A program made the translations under genes and the position numbers. 64,000 nucleotides of DNA, from positions 124,062,714 to 124,126,713 of the forward strand of contig NC_073691.1 of the NCBI RefSeq assembly GCF_029784155.1, read 5' to 3'. Below the pieces are notes generated by a model. That model did no database searches. It was not told the origin of the DNA and saw nothing but the letters and a program-made list of their open reading frames with translations. The stretch is from Uranotaenia lowii. Lineage: Eukaryota; Arthropoda; Insecta; Diptera; Culicidae. Every line of letters starts with the position of its first letter. Within the stretch, counting starts at the first letter, position 1. This document shows positions 21,026-33,294 of the stretch, piece after piece.

Positions 21026-23984
21026 TTTTTATATAAAATCCAGCGTTTGCGAGTACCTACTTCGTAACGGGTTTTTTGCTGCTTGGGGGGGGGGGTGATC
21101 ACCCCGATCACCCCCTCCCCTTTTTTCAGACCGCGCCTGTCCCTGAGTGATAAACTACAGATTATATTTCATAAACCCAATTGATATTGCCTCTTGGGGA
21201 AAATATTTGAAGTCAAAACTCAAGTGGCTCAAGTGGGAAAAAAGCTTATGGCGTTCAATTCGGTCTGGTCGAACCCCGACCATGTATAGATATTTAGATT
21301 GTATTAATATTTCAGGACTAAGCAAAGAAGAAGGTCGATGTATCATGTTGATAATCGGTCTGTATTCTGCAAAAATGTACTTCAAAATCTAAAGAAAAAC
21401 ACGGGGTTTTGTTTACATCTTACTGAACAGCTCCTTGAGAGAACGGATTCGTCAAAAATTCAATGAGGGCTTTGAACGGATATTCAAGTGTTAATAAATT
21501 TTCAGTATCACAAAAAAACATTTACAGAAGTTTTTCAATGATTAATAGCTAAAATATGATGTTTTAACCAATCATCTTGGCGTTAATGCCTAAAATTTAA
21601 ATTGATTCTTATTTGCTATAAATTTAATATCTGGCAATAGTTTTTATCTTAATTATTAGATATTTATATCAATTTGTGGAAGGAGAATTCACTAAAAACT
21701 TAACAAATCTTCAATTTTTGTTTTCAAATATAGTCGTTGGCATTGTACCTCGGCAGGGCATTTATAACAAAAGTATTCTACCAGCTGTCGCGAAGTCTCT
21801 GTGTATAAGTTTCTGGCGAAAAACAAAAAAAGTGGATAACAGAGAGAGGGTGAGCTATTGTATAGTAGGTAGGAACCTACTTATAGATAGATAGAGATCC
21901 CTGAGCATACTCAGCCCAAAACGTCGATGATTTACAACGAGCATGGTTGGATGGTCCTCGACCAGGAGTATGGCATATTCATTGTAAGAAAATAACCATA
22001 GATTCGCCCCGCCCACCCACACTTGAGTGCAAGGGGTGGTAATAAAGTTCTTGGAGTGCGTGTACCCTAGGCTGAATCAAATTGGCATATTTCCTTATAA
22101 AATAAATGTAAAAGGGCAGCTGATTTCTGATTCTAAGTCATCACTTAAATTCAGATTAAGGAATGAATTCAAATAATAGTGTAAGCGTTTACAATATTTA
22201 TACACTAACTATACTTTCTTTTACCAGCGGCTTTGGCCTGGAAAGGGTCATTTACGCAAATGTTCATGAGATCGAATTCCGGCCATGGGATAAGGAAGTT
22301 GACTTCGAAAGATGTACGCTTCGTGTGAGAAAAAAGGTCTTTCAAAGAAACATGAACAAATGAAGGCCGGAACAAATATCAAACTTTTCTTTTGCCATTA
22401 AAATCATGCTCGTAGGAACATGGTTGTTAAAACCAAACTCATGCACAGTTTTCAAAAGTTTCTAACTTGAAGAGAGAAATTTTGTCAGTTCAAATGTATT
22501 TATCGAAATCATAATTCAATGTCTATATACAGCAATCGGATTCTGTATTCAGGCTAGAACTCTTGATTTTTAATAAGGATCATGATTGAAATAAGATTGT
22601 TGATAACTGTTTTGTAATCTCAGTTCAAAACAGGTTTTGATTTTTATTCTAAAATTAGGTTTATGAACCACATTATAATTTTCGAAATATGGCAAACCTA
22701 TTTAGAATTAGAAATTATTATAAAAATTTGGTTCCACATTCAGATTTGAAATCACCATCTTTCATTTTTGCATAATTCAAGCATGAGAAACTTTATAATG
22801 AAGATTTATTCATCCTTCGGAATTGATACTTATCATAAATATAAAATAAATAATTGAACAAAGAGTAAAAACTTTAAACCGAGTTCGCAATTCAGATTCA
22901 GAAATAAGCTTTAGCTGTTGTGTTTAGCAATTAGACAGTTCAGATACACAATTTAGTTGAAAATTACAAATTAGAAATAATATTTAAGATAAATTTGAAC
23001 ATTTTGTTTCATGATAAATTTAGATTTAGATTTAAAAATATCACCCACAGAAGCTATGGTTTAGCTATGAAATAATTTGTTTTAAAAGTTTTTTGCTAAC
23101 AAAATAAAACGCAATCTTCAGAAGAAAAATTCCGTTCGGATTTCCATATTTCTCCGTTTTTTTTCAAACATTTTTACCATTTAACGACCATTACACAAAC
23201 TCGGTTAAATTATAAATTCTACTGTTATGATTCAAAAATTATCAGAATCCAAGTTTCAAATAAACGCTCTGTTATCGTTTATCTCACTTCTCGTACTTCT
23301 ACTAAAAGCTAGGGTTTTGAACATCCTTTCCACTCTAGTAGTGTATGTACCAGCCAAGTACTGGTTAGTAGACAATAGTACTCTCCCTTTGAAATGAGTT
23401 TACGAAGAGGTGTAGAAAAGGCAAAATAAAAACCGGCAAGTCAGTGCCCCTTCCAACGTTAAGCAATAAACGTGTCTAGCATTTTTCATCCAATAAATGT
23501 AGTTTTGTGCTTGAACTGTGATTCTGTAAAGTTATTTTATCCCGAAAAGAAAAGGATCATTGCATGAGGTGAAAGTTAGTTAGTTCTCGATACATTCCGA
23601 AATAGTCGGAACTGTAAAGTGCACCTTCGGTCAACAATTTCTAAGTGCGAAGAAACAAGCTAAATCACACAATACAGTTCAGGACAGGGGTTACTCGAGG
23701 TCATAGAAAGAGTTTTTTCGAAGCCATTATCTGCATGCATCAGACTACCACACTGAAAATTGCATGCATAAGGAAAGGTACCTTTGTGGAGCGCTTGGTT
23801 AACAGTGGTCATTCTGTGGATTTAAAGTGACAAAGAACAGTCGACGAACCCGGTAAGAACACGCTCTTTGCGGTTAGCCATGAATAAATTATTCGAATAC
23901 GATATTCCGTATTCTGAAATAAAAATTTGCATGAAAATAAAATTAAGGCGATCTAGTTTTCTGTGGAATCCTTCAACAATGGAG
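21026..23984. other. Intergenic DNA
   Basis: No convincing gene. A G-run then GTGATCACCCC palindrome lies at 21085-21120. A short segment near 22357-22400 (GGAACAAATATCAAA) resembles 47910-47950, suggesting a shared dispersed repeat. The rest is AT-rich with random short ORFs. Confidence 0.5.
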
Positions 23985-24795
23985 CAACTGAACGACCTTG
24001 ATCTTGATATTGTTTTGCTCGCCCAAACACAACCGGATGTGCAGAGCAAACTGGACGACCTCACCGAAAGCTCCAAGGCAGCATGTCTCAAAGTCAATGT
24101 CGGAAAGACCAAGTCGATGGAGATCAACACAGAAAATCCCTCCAGTTTCATGGTAGCTGGGCAACGGGTTGAGAAAGTGGGGTGCTTAAAGTATCTTGGG
24201 TGACAGATAACGCCTTACGGTGGTACAAGAAAGACATCGAAACCCGGATCAGAAAGGCCCGATTTGCATTTGCGAGTCTCCGAAACATCTCTCTACGAAC
24301 GAAAATTCGAATCTTCAACTCAAACGTCAAATCCGTATTGCTGTACGGGTACAAAACTTGGTGCACATATGCGGTAACGACGTAAACACTGCAAGTATTT
24401 GTAAACCGCTGCCTGCGGAATATCATCCGCGCTTGGTGGCCTGGCAACTGGATCTCGAATGAGGAACTACATCGCCGGCGTCATCAAAGGGCGCTAGAAA
24501 TCGAGATTCGGGAACGTAAGTGGAGATGGATTGGGCACACGCTGCGAAAAGATGAGAACGAGATTTGCAGAGAGGCGCTAGAATGGAATCCAAACGACAT
24601 CGAAGAAGAGGCAGACCCAGAAACTCATGGCAACGAAGCCTAAATAGCCGCCGAAATCCGAACTTTCGACGAGAATCTTGACTGGGAATAAGTGAAGACG
24701 CTGGCTCCGGATTGTCAATAGTGGTGGTCTTTTACCACGGCCCTATGGACCGGAGGATTGGCGCGGGAACATTAAGTAAGTAAGTAAGTAAGTAG
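23985..24795 (+). pseudogene. Decayed 3' part of an RTE-type LINE
   Basis: Three frame-shifted blocks read like the C-terminal half of an RTE-group reverse transcriptase. First is a damaged catalytic region (LDLDIVLLAQTQP) with LKVNVGKTKSMEI. Then comes RIRKARFAFASLRNISLRTK with a Tyr-Gly-Tyr block. Last is [18 protein letters not shown] and ALEWNP. Stops lie at 24200-24202 and near 24385. The fragment ends in (TAAG)n at 24772-24795, the short-repeat tail usual for RTE elements. Its 5' end is truncated. Confidence 0.82.
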
Positions 24796-26296
24796 TTTAC
24801 AAATTTAAAATTACAATTTTCGAAATATCATTTATACAGCGATGTATAAATCTGTGGAGTTCAAACTAGGGTGGTCTTAAAAATAATTTTTATGGTTTAA
24901 AATTAGAATATAGAATTTAAAAAAAAAACAAATCACACAGATTTTCAACCATTTAGGTAAATGAAAAACAAAAAGACTTAATTGATAAAACTGTCATAAA
25001 TGTTAATATTGCCGAAAATGATTAAATGACAAAACACACAAATTACAAGATTTACAAAAACCCAAAAGCTACGCAAACCTGGTACACAAAACACAAAATT
25101 AAATATGATAAAATTTTGCAATTTCAGTCGTTTCGGTTGTTATTTTTGACAATGAGTTCAATGTGTCAACAAACGAAATATAATTTATGATTATTTTTTT
25201 CCAGTGGATTCGTTACAAAATTTTCCACCTGATTTTGCTGCCATCGTTCGTCAATAGAGGTCAGAGTCATGAAATCACTGATATATATTTTTTTTGCAAT
25301 CAATAGATAGGAAAAGTTAGTGCAGTCATCAGCTTCATATTCGACTACACGGAGGCCTACAAATCGATATATACATTTTTGTAGGAAAAAAAGGCTGATT
25401 CCTGAATTATTGCTGCCCGATGTAACGGTCTGAAGGTAATCATTTATCGGGTTTATTTTGCCGTTTACTGGCGGCGTTTGGCTTTAACGCAATTCAACGA
25501 TTCTGTGCTGATTGATAGCCGGATCTGAGGAGGTGTGTGGAGATTGGAGATTACATAATGCTCGTCATACTCATATGGCAAATTTGGAAGCATCTTGTTT
25601 CGCAATTGACGTTCCAATCTCGGCAATACCTAGTAGATCTAGGTTTATTAGTGATAATAAACAATAATGATTTAATCATAGAATTTCAAAAATCAGTTTT
25701 CAACGCTGGCATCAATAATTCGTCGAAGTGAAACCCGGATTCTGTTTTCTCATTGTTAAAGAACTAATGAAAGCATTTTTTCGTACAATCTAATACATTT
25801 TAAATATTGGTGGTTCGGCCATGGTACAATTTGTTGTGGAATATTTGTGCCAAAAATCATCTCTTTAGAGCTGCTCTTTTGCCTTCAACAGAATTACGTT
25901 CATTCCTCATTACTCCTCAGAATACAGCAAATAAGCGAACCTGGACTAAAGTTAAATGTTTATGTAGGTTAGTACCGATCTTTCACGCTCGTATCTACAT
26001 ATTCATGAGAATCACAATATTACGCGGCTGCCACAGATTGAATCCTAAATTAAGGCCCATGCACTCACTCCTCCCCGTATATAATTCAGGCATTCTAACT
26101 TTGCTCGGCCCAAGTTTAAATCTGCGATGGGAGCGAAGATATTTTTATCCTGCATGCCTCAGCTGTCGTAAAGTACCATTTTCGTTGAACCGGTGAGCAG
26201 AAGTTTTGTAAGATAAAATACACATATCTATGTAAATAGAGTAAGGTCGCCTTCTTCCGCCGTATCCCTTTGATTCGTCTTAAAACATGAATGCTT
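24796..26296. other. Intergenic DNA
   Basis: I see no gene or repeat structure I can support. The short ORF around 25807-26196 has no recognisable domain. Confidence 0.45.
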
Positions 26297-26304
26297 GTTT
26301 TAGA

Positions 26305-26789
26305 TAGTGAACCTTCATATAAGAGAAGCGACATCTGATCCCTCTTAAAATAAAATAAGTGGCAACATCGCCGAAATCTTGGACAAAAAAAATCCCCAGC
26401 ACTGTTTTCTGGCTCAATGTTCAAGCTCTAAAGTGAACGCTCCTTCAATCCAACAAAACAACATTGAACTCGATGCCCGAAGGATCGCGATAAACGGTAT
26501 GAATGACTTGAATTTCGTTAATAATTAGTTAGTTTTCTAACTAGAAACACGATTCACCAAAGCATTGAAATAAATTGCACCTAATCATAAATTCATATGA
26601 CCAGCTAAAAAAATTATCTGTTTGAACTATAACAACAATCACAATACCTTCCTTGGTTGAGTTTTCAATAAGAAAGGTAAAAGCTCTGGGACAAAATGCT
26701 TGGATCGATTGGAATTGATTTTGACAGTTTTTTTGCTCGATTGGAATTTTGTGTTTCAGATGTCACTTCTCTTATATACAGGTTCACTA
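26305..26789. mobile_element. MITE with 8-base target duplication GTTTTAGA
   Basis: The ends TAGTGAACCT (26305) and AGGTTCACTA (to 26789) are inverted. The similarity continues inward for about 34 bases on each side with a few mismatches (ATAAGAGAAG then GACATCTGA). GTTTTAGA flanks both sides (26297-26304, 26790-26797). An 8-base duplication points to the hAT or P superfamilies. Length 485, non-coding. Confidence 0.88.
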
Positions 26790-26960
26790 GTTTTAGAGCC
26801 GAAAAATCACTTTCCACTACTTTCCACGATTAACTTTCGCTCGTAAAACTATCTTTTATAATAAATTTTTCATTTTTAAAACTATTTTTTGAGATATATA
26901 TTTGCTTGAAAACATGGAGTGAATTGAATTATTGGCGTAGACCGCCATATTGAAAGACTA

Positions 26961-27421
26961 AGGTTGTCAGAATTTTTTCAACACGTATCCGGGCCGGGCA
27001 ATTTAATACAAAAACCTGGCAAATTTGGGCATTTCATTTAAAAATTGATGACCAAAATCTGGGCAATATCCGGGAAAATTTTGCCAAAATTCAGGAATTA
27101 TTCAACGAAAATCAAGAAAAAAAGTTGATTTTTTTTTCATCAAAACATTTCGACAGATTTTAAATCGTATTTAAGGCTTCTATAAAACCTACCATAATTA
27201 TTATTTTTATAAAACTTGCTCGAAAAATTTCGTTTTGAGGCATTCATTAAAAAAAAAATTACAACACAATTTGTTTTTTTTTTCGTTTGATTTACCAATT
27301 AAAGTGAATAAATCCGGGCATTTTTTAATTAAATCCGGGCAACCGGGCTAGGCCGGACTGTCCAAAATTTTGAATTAAATATCCGGGCAAACCCGGATAA
27401 AACCGGGAAACCTGGCAACCT
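26961..27421. mobile_element. MITE with TA duplication, rich in CCGGG
   Basis: The termini AGGTTGTCAG (26961) and CTGGCAACCT (to 27421) are inverted repeats with TA on each side (26959-26960, 27422-27423). The interior repeats short blocks such as CCGGGCAA and ACCCGGATAAAACCGGG. Similar CCGGG blocks reappear at 46173-46220 next to the assembly gap. Confidence 0.7.
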
Positions 27422-27423
27422 TA

Positions 27424-28444
27424 TGATAGACATACTGAGCGATCCCTTCAAAGTGTTTTTTTTTTGTTTTACCGCTTCCAGGCAATGTTTTTAAGTATCA
27501 TAATCACAAAATTCAACGAGAAAATGATAAAATTAAATCAGAAATATCTTTTAAAACTAATTTATTAATTATTAATATATTAACTGATTTATGGAAATTT
27601 GACAAACCGCTGGGCCCCCATCAATCATCGTAAATAATCGACAGCGAAAAGGAAACCGATTTGCAAGGAATTACATTAGACCGATTAACTTTTACTAAAT
27701 TTTGCTAGCCACAGTCATGACTTTTTGAGATTGAACATTATTCATTTCCAAGTAATTCTTTTTATCCTGATCTCAATGAAGTTAAGAAATTGATGCGCTA
27801 GTAGATTAATGCAAAAGCCTATTTATATGTATTAAAAAATTACATGTACTCAGCATCAGCAATACTCAGCATTGCTTATAAGTTATAACGCATGGTTTTT
27901 TTGGACAAAAAACTTATGCCTTTTTTAGCTGAGGGGTTGATGTTTAATATACAAGATTGTTTTTAAGATAATTACCAACTTTTACAAATTTTTCTCTAGC
28001 AGTATAGTATAAATGCACACACGCAATGATATCTCCAACATTATCTACACATTTCTAACGTTTTATTCGAATGACATTGTTCCTTCAAATTTTATATTTT
28101 TAGATTTGGATCTATTGATATTTTCGGATCTACTATTTGAAGACATTAAACGTTTCTCAAATATTCGAAACTTGAGATTTTTAAAACATTTCTATGGAAA
28201 TTTGACTTTTTGAGCTTATTACAGTCAAACAGCAAGATCTCACATATTTATGACCAAACACTTTGCTCTGTTAAAAGGTCACGTTCTTGAAAACTAAATC
28301 TAAAAATTCTCAAGCTTCCAGAGATTCTCTGGATGGAAGTCATTTACAGCTCGAGGAAAAAATTTCAAATCTTAGACAGAAATCCTCGAGTTAAAAAATT
28401 TCCATTCAAGGTCAAACCGAAAAGAAAAAATAATGGATAAAACA
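27424..28444. other. AT-rich intergenic DNA
   Basis: Nothing supported as a gene or repeat. Confidence 0.5.
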
Positions 28445-28630
28445 TCGAATTTTTTTCGATTATAGTCGTTTTACCATCATTGTGGCATTCGCGACTTTAT
28501 CAACGTTGCAGTTGGCGGACAGTTATTAATAAACTTATCAACTGTGTTCGATGTTTACTCTTGGACTCGAACTCGCGCACATCGGCTCAGGAGACAACAG
28601 ACTTGCCAACTGAGCTATATCACAAGCCAC
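28445..28630 (-). mobile_element. tRNA-derived SINE, minus strand
   Basis: Read on the minus strand, an RNA polymerase III A box TAGCTCAGTTGG (28606-28617) is followed by a B box GAGTTCGAGTCC (28563-28574), spaced as in a tRNA gene. An unrelated body of about 110 bases ending in an A-rich stretch (28450-28456) follows. Possible imperfect target duplications, AATAATGG near 28431 and AATGATGG near 28636, lie at the two sides. The tRNA part lacks a good acceptor stem, so it is not a tRNA gene. Confidence 0.82.
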
Positions 28631-29962
28631 AAAAGAATGATGGTGGTAAATACTATTTTTATGCTAAAATTTGTTCTATAAAATCAACCCCGCTTAAATT
28701 TTTATCCCTCCCATAGAAGTTTACATACTTGACACTTGTTTGCTTTATTTTTATACATGCTTAGTGAATTTTCAGCAAAATATGTTTCGCCGTAATTGAC
28801 ACATTACAGTTTGAAGGAAAAATAGTCCAAAAAGACGAATGTTGGTTGAATTACTGTACCTCAACTCCCAATCGTTTGAACTCAAAAACTTGCAATTGTC
28901 TTATTTTTTTTGCAACTTTAGACAACTACAAAAAGTTAGTATAACAAAACGTAAATTTCCGAAAAAAAACTTTTTTGGCTAAGATTTTTTTTCGCTCGTA
29001 AAAAAACTCGAATAGATGAGCTGAGCCAGTCTAATGCGCATTTCATGCTTCCACATGCCGTTGCTTTGTTCTGATATTGTTCGCCAAGGGGGCCAAAGTC
29101 CGCACTAGGCAACTTGAACTTAGATTTTTGTTGTGAGATGAACTTTGTTATCTGTTGTTGGTGTTGGAAACTTGAGACAGTCTCAGTGTCTCTCGAATGA
29201 AATGGGAGACATTTAGACCGTCTCGGGACAAACTGGCTCCTAGTATGGACTAGCCTTCAAGCATTCAAATGTTGGCAAAACGCATGTGTGATTCTGCCTT
29301 TTCTCAAATCTCTTACTTTTAAGTCTCATTACGGATTGAAAATCATAGTACAATTAAAAATGCGCGGTTTATCCGTGCAAAGTAAATTCATACTCATTTC
29401 TTAAACCGCAATCACAAAATTTAAAATTTATCCCTGAAGAGGATGGAATAAATTGAGACATTTCTATTTTATTGTACGATAGAAGTCCCTGGGACCTGGT
29501 AAGAAAATGAGGTGACAATGTGGAAAATAAATCATTGATAGGCTCAATAGTACATAATGGATTGATCTATTTCCTGCAGAGTTTCATTAAACAATATAAG
29601 AAAGGTAGTTCAATGGATAAATGTCAGTACTTAAATCAACATGGAAGGGAACTCTATTGAAATAATGCAAACAGCTTCCTTAAGCCGTTGTCCAGGCGCC
29701 TCTACCCTATGTATGTATGTGGGAACAAGAGAGAGGCGAAAATTGAATTGGTAATAAACGAAAGAACTACAAATCAATTTAAATTTTTGTATACCTAGGT
29801 ATCCGAAAAGTAATTCAGCGATAAATTTCGTTTAGTTATTTTTTATTTCTATCCTGGTGTAAGTATTGAAATTTCCTGAAGAAGAATCCTAAAAATTTCA
29901 AATTCGTAACGATGCTTCCTATTTGATTCCCGGAAAAGAAGTGAATAGACACAATTTTCATC
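28631..29962. other. Intergenic DNA
   Basis: I see no gene or transposon ends in this stretch. Confidence 0.45.
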
Positions 29963-30583
29963 TTAAAGAAAATCGTTCATTCTACGTTTCTTTTCGCAAT
30001 GGCGTGGATGATTTCCCCGGCTGTCTCGCTTGGTAGGAGCTTTCTGCAGTTCACTGTTATGCACAAGGACCTGTTCCAGCTGCTGCTGGAGGCTTTCAAT
30101 TTTCGATTGAGCTTCCGCCCGATCCTGGGCGGCCGTTTTCTTCATCTTGGCGATAGACTCGCGGTAGTATTCGACCTTTCGCTCCAGGTTAATGCAAATC
30201 TGCTGCTTTTGGAAATTCCAAAACGTTATCGCATTGTTGGCTATTTCCATAACCGTTTCTGGATGATAACCACACAACAGTAACTGAAATTCAACGATGA
30301 ATCCATATTTTGAGGTTATGTGTGAAAAAAAAAAAAACAAAAAACTCACCGCCTGGAAATTGGTTGATGTGTTCAGCTTTCTTTCGGTAAGCCCTCCGTC
30401 CTCGCGAAGATGCGATGCACAGGCCGGACAAACGAAAGCCGCAGCACCTTTACGGCGGAGCTTAATTTCCTTACCGTGATGGTCGCAAAACACGTGCGAA
30501 CAGTTGGTAATCCACGCTGTTGTTTCGATTTGTTTGAAACACTCACGTGCATTGCACACCAAATTATCCCGATCGAAGCCCAT
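29963..30583 (-). CDS. CCNB1IP1: CCNB1IP1/HEI10-like RING E3 ligase, two exons
   Basis: This is probably a SUMO/ubiquitin E3 ligase of the HEI10/Zip3 family, which marks meiotic crossover sites on the synaptonemal complex. Exon 1 is 30350-30583 (78 codons) and exon 2 is 29963-30283 (106 codons plus stop), giving 184 residues. The 66-base intron (30284-30349) has GTGAGT and a TTTCAG acceptor. It is in phase 0 and lacks in-frame stops, so a retained-intron reading also stays open. A zinc-binding RING at residues 10-55 has C10, C15, C28, H30, C33, H35/H36, C52 and C55, including TNCSHVFCDHHG and CPAC. Then comes the family block GYHPETVMEIANNAITFWNF and a coiled coil (about 120-165). The C-terminus is basic (CEKKRRMNDFL). 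The RING spacing and the AFW/TFW block support the family; the exact orthologue was not searched. Confidence 0.88.
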   Translation of the reverse strand: MGFDRDNLVCNARECFKQIETTAWITNCSHVFCDHHGKEIKLRRKGAAAFVCPACASHLREDGGLTERKLNTSTNFQAVSFLFFFFSHITSKYGFIVEFQLLLCGYHPETVMEIANNAITFWNFQKQQICINLERKVEYYRESIAKMKKTAAQDRAEAQSKIESLQQQLEQVLVHNSELQKAPTKRDSRGNHPRHCEKKRRMNDFL

Positions 30584-30748
30584 CTTAACTTCACTACGCA
30601 GTGTAAATCAAATGTCAAATTTATGATGAAAATCGAATTGTTATGCGAGTATTGTAGAACTGGGAGTTTGATTTGATTTTAGACAGGGTAGGCTGTGAGT
30701 CGATAGGTGGAGGAAGTCAAGGTGTGTATTTATATACAGAAGGCGTAA

Positions 30749-31266
30749 GAGCAAGTTCACTTCTGTTGGGAAAAAGTGGTAGCAATTTTGACACTTACAG
30801 CATTTATTGAAAATTTTACCATGTAAAAATGTTTTCAAGATCTTTGGACGTTGTATTTTTTTACAGCACTGTTTCTATTTCAGCCGTACGTAATAGAAAT
30901 CTAGCTATTTTTGCATCACAGCATGCGAAAATAAAACACGTGTTGTAAAAAAACTTGAAGGCCGCAGATCTTGAAAATGTTTTTGCATAGAGTTGTTTTT
31001 TACATTTCTAACGCACACTTGCTGAGCGTGTACAGATGAGACGGAACAATTAACCTCAAAAACTCTCGGTACAAAAAAACGGGCAGCCGGTCGACACACA
31101 TGGTCGTTTTTTAGGTTGATTGTCCCAAAACTGAAAAGTGTTGGTGAAGCAACCTGCACAATATCACGAACAATACCAGCGGCAAATAGGACTATTGTAG
31201 AGTTTTCAAATTGTGCTACAGGTGTCCAAATTTCTACCACTTTTTCCCAACACGAGTGAACTTGCT
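30749..31266. mobile_element. Harbinger-like MITE, TAA duplication (uninterrupted copy)
   Basis: The inverted ends share GCAAGTTCACT and GTTGGGAAAAAGTGGTAG (30751 on, and reversed up to 31265). TAA flanks both sides (30746-30748, 31267-31269). TAA is the usual 3-base target of PIF/Harbinger elements. It is 518 bases, non-coding, and related to 54264-55506, where the same family carries a further insertion. Confidence 0.85.
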
Positions 31267-31269
31267 TAA

Positions 31270-31799
31270 CGATTTGTCAAATTCCCGATTCCGCCATTTT
31301 GATTTTGCAACTGCGGACTTCGTGGAGTTTGTTTATCAACAAATCCCTCAGTTCTGTTTCCCAATTTTTCAACATAGGAGTGATTTGACGCAGCCCACCC
31401 AGGTAGTAAATTCAGAGAAGGAATTTTACAAATTGGTACCCAGGCAACTCGACCATGTTTCTCCAGAACTAATATGGGTCCATGGAACCAATGGGTCGAT
31501 TCTTATGTACTCCTCCGTATATACATACGCTCTAAACTCCCCCTGGGGCCTCAGACCATATCCCAAACCGGTAACGGCCTTAAGGCAATACTTCGGAAGG
31601 GGGGGGGGGTCTAATTCGTGCATATGCGCTATTTATACAACACTCCTTTGCAGAGCAGTCATTATCCGGGCGAGCTGATCACAGACTGCATGCCAAGTGT
31701 TGATGTCATCACACACCTTCTGCAACATGTTGTCGGCTGTCGTGTCTGGTCCGCAGGCGGCGAATATGATGGCACGTTCCTCTTAAAATATTGGACAAT
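31270..31799. other. Intergenic DNA
   Basis: No gene identified. A run of G at 31601-31610 is the only simple feature. Confidence 0.45.
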
Positions 31800-33060
31800 T
31801 TAATACCACGTGTTCGGGTATCTAGTCCGCGTCACCGCATGTTAGGCAGACTGGCGAAGCCACATGTCCGATCCTGTGGTGATACTTCATGAGGCATCCG
31901 TGGCCAGTCAGGAATTGCGTCATGAAGAAATCCACTTCGCTATGCTTTCTCTCTACCCACTCCTTGATATTTGGGATCAAACGATGGGTCCACCTTCCTT
32001 TTTCTGAGCTGTCCCAAAGCTGTTGCCAGTTGGCCATGAAGATATCCCTGGCTCGTGTCCTCAAGTTTTGCATGTCTCTATTTTCGTAGCAATAGGAGTC
32101 CTCCACCAACAAAACCGCGAAGGACATGACTCCCGCTACAACGCATGCAGCCTCTGACGAAACAGTGCGACCTGCACTGATGACCCGCAAATTCTTTTGC
32201 CTCTGTACACTGTTGAGCTTCTGATGGTTTCCAGTCTGGACCTCAATATCGAAGGATCGACAAAATCACACTCGAAGTTATCCTCCGCTGACTACTTTGG
32301 ATCCCCGAGTTGTTCGCCATTATCCTCGTAAGTGCGGCCGTTGCCGCCTTCTTGCACACTTACACCCAAATATTCAAGCTCACGCTTTGACTCGACTGTA
32401 ATCCTGCCTGTTTGCGGTGAAATCAAGTTTGATATCAGGACTATCTCGATTTTGTGGTGAGCCAACTGCAAACTCTTGAAGTGCATCCAGCTATCCAGTT
32501 GAGTAACCTGTCACTAGTAGCACGACGTCGTCCACGAAAACAACCAACTTTACTCCTTCTGGCAAGCTCAATGTCAGCAACTCATCGTACGTATCTAATA
32601 TTTCGCAGGACCGGGCCCGGTATTGACCCTTGCGGTACTCCAGCTGTAACAACCATTTCCTGATATCCTTCGCTCGTCATGTATTGTAGCTGACGGTTCT
32701 GGAAATAGCTTCCCACTAATTTGCAGAGATATTTCGGTATCCTCATTTTTATAAGCAAAGATGACAATATAAAAGGCATTAAATACTACCGCACAAAAAC
32801 GATCCCCTCTTCTCTTCTTTAGTCTGGTTTTATCAGCTGGTTCGATGACATCGCCTTTTTCGAAAGCCGAATTGATTGTTGGACAACCCGCTTTCGCCCT
32901 CGGTGTACCGCTGGATACGATTCAAGATCACCTTTTCCAGAACTTTTCCAACCGTATCCAGTAGGCATATTAGCCTGTATGTCGATGGGCTCCCCAATAG
33001 GGAGAGAGTATGCCATGATTTGTTGGCAACGGACGCGTTTTGTTTTCTCTCTGTCGTTCA
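31800..33060 (-). pseudogene. Decayed R1-like LINE, reverse transcriptase and C-terminus
   Basis: On the minus strand, from 33060 downward, frame-shifted blocks read like an R1-clade ORF2. There is an N-terminal RT region (33060-32820), then KMRIPKYLCKLVGSYFQNR and VPQGSIPGPV (32779-32620). A degraded stretch (32500-32290) includes KRELEYLGVSV. Last is the C-terminal zinc-finger region with RWTHRLIPNIKEWVERKH and FLTGHGC, then CLTCGDAD (32190-31825). Several frame changes and stops show it is dead. Clade call is from motif resemblance only. Confidence 0.8.
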
Positions 33061-33253
33061 AAACAATGTTTTCTTCAATTGTTAAAATTGTCTAAATTGT
33101 TAAAACTTTTCAATATTTAATTGCTGGAAGTATTACTTATCATTAAGTGTGATCGAGTGCGAGAGCTTCAGTCTCATACGGCGTTATTTGTTACGAACAA
33201 CGTTTTCGTTCTGAGCTGTACAAAGCTGAAACCGGCCCAGAGCTGACGGAAAG

Positions 33254-33294
33254 ATGGAAACCATCATCAACTACCAGGGTCCTCAGATAATTTG
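33254..33294 (+). CDS. Candidate first coding exon of an unrecognised gene
   Basis: The ATG opens 13 codons plus two bases (METIINYQGPQII) and ends at TTTG|GTGAGT, a strong donor. An initiator-like TCAGTC lies about 90 bases upstream (33165-33170) in a moderately GC-rich 5' region that stands out from its surroundings. The phase (two bases) matches the acceptor at 35897. I do not recognise the protein. It could also be an untranslated exon or chance. Confidence 0.35.

Noticed and set aside
25807..26196. 129-codon ORF
   Set aside because: No recognisable motif, basic and Arg/Leu-rich as expected for random frames; ends near a MITE.
28560..28630. tRNA gene on the minus strand
   Set aside because: A and B boxes are present but the acceptor and anticodon arms do not fold properly and an unrelated body with an A-rich end follows; it is the head of a SINE.
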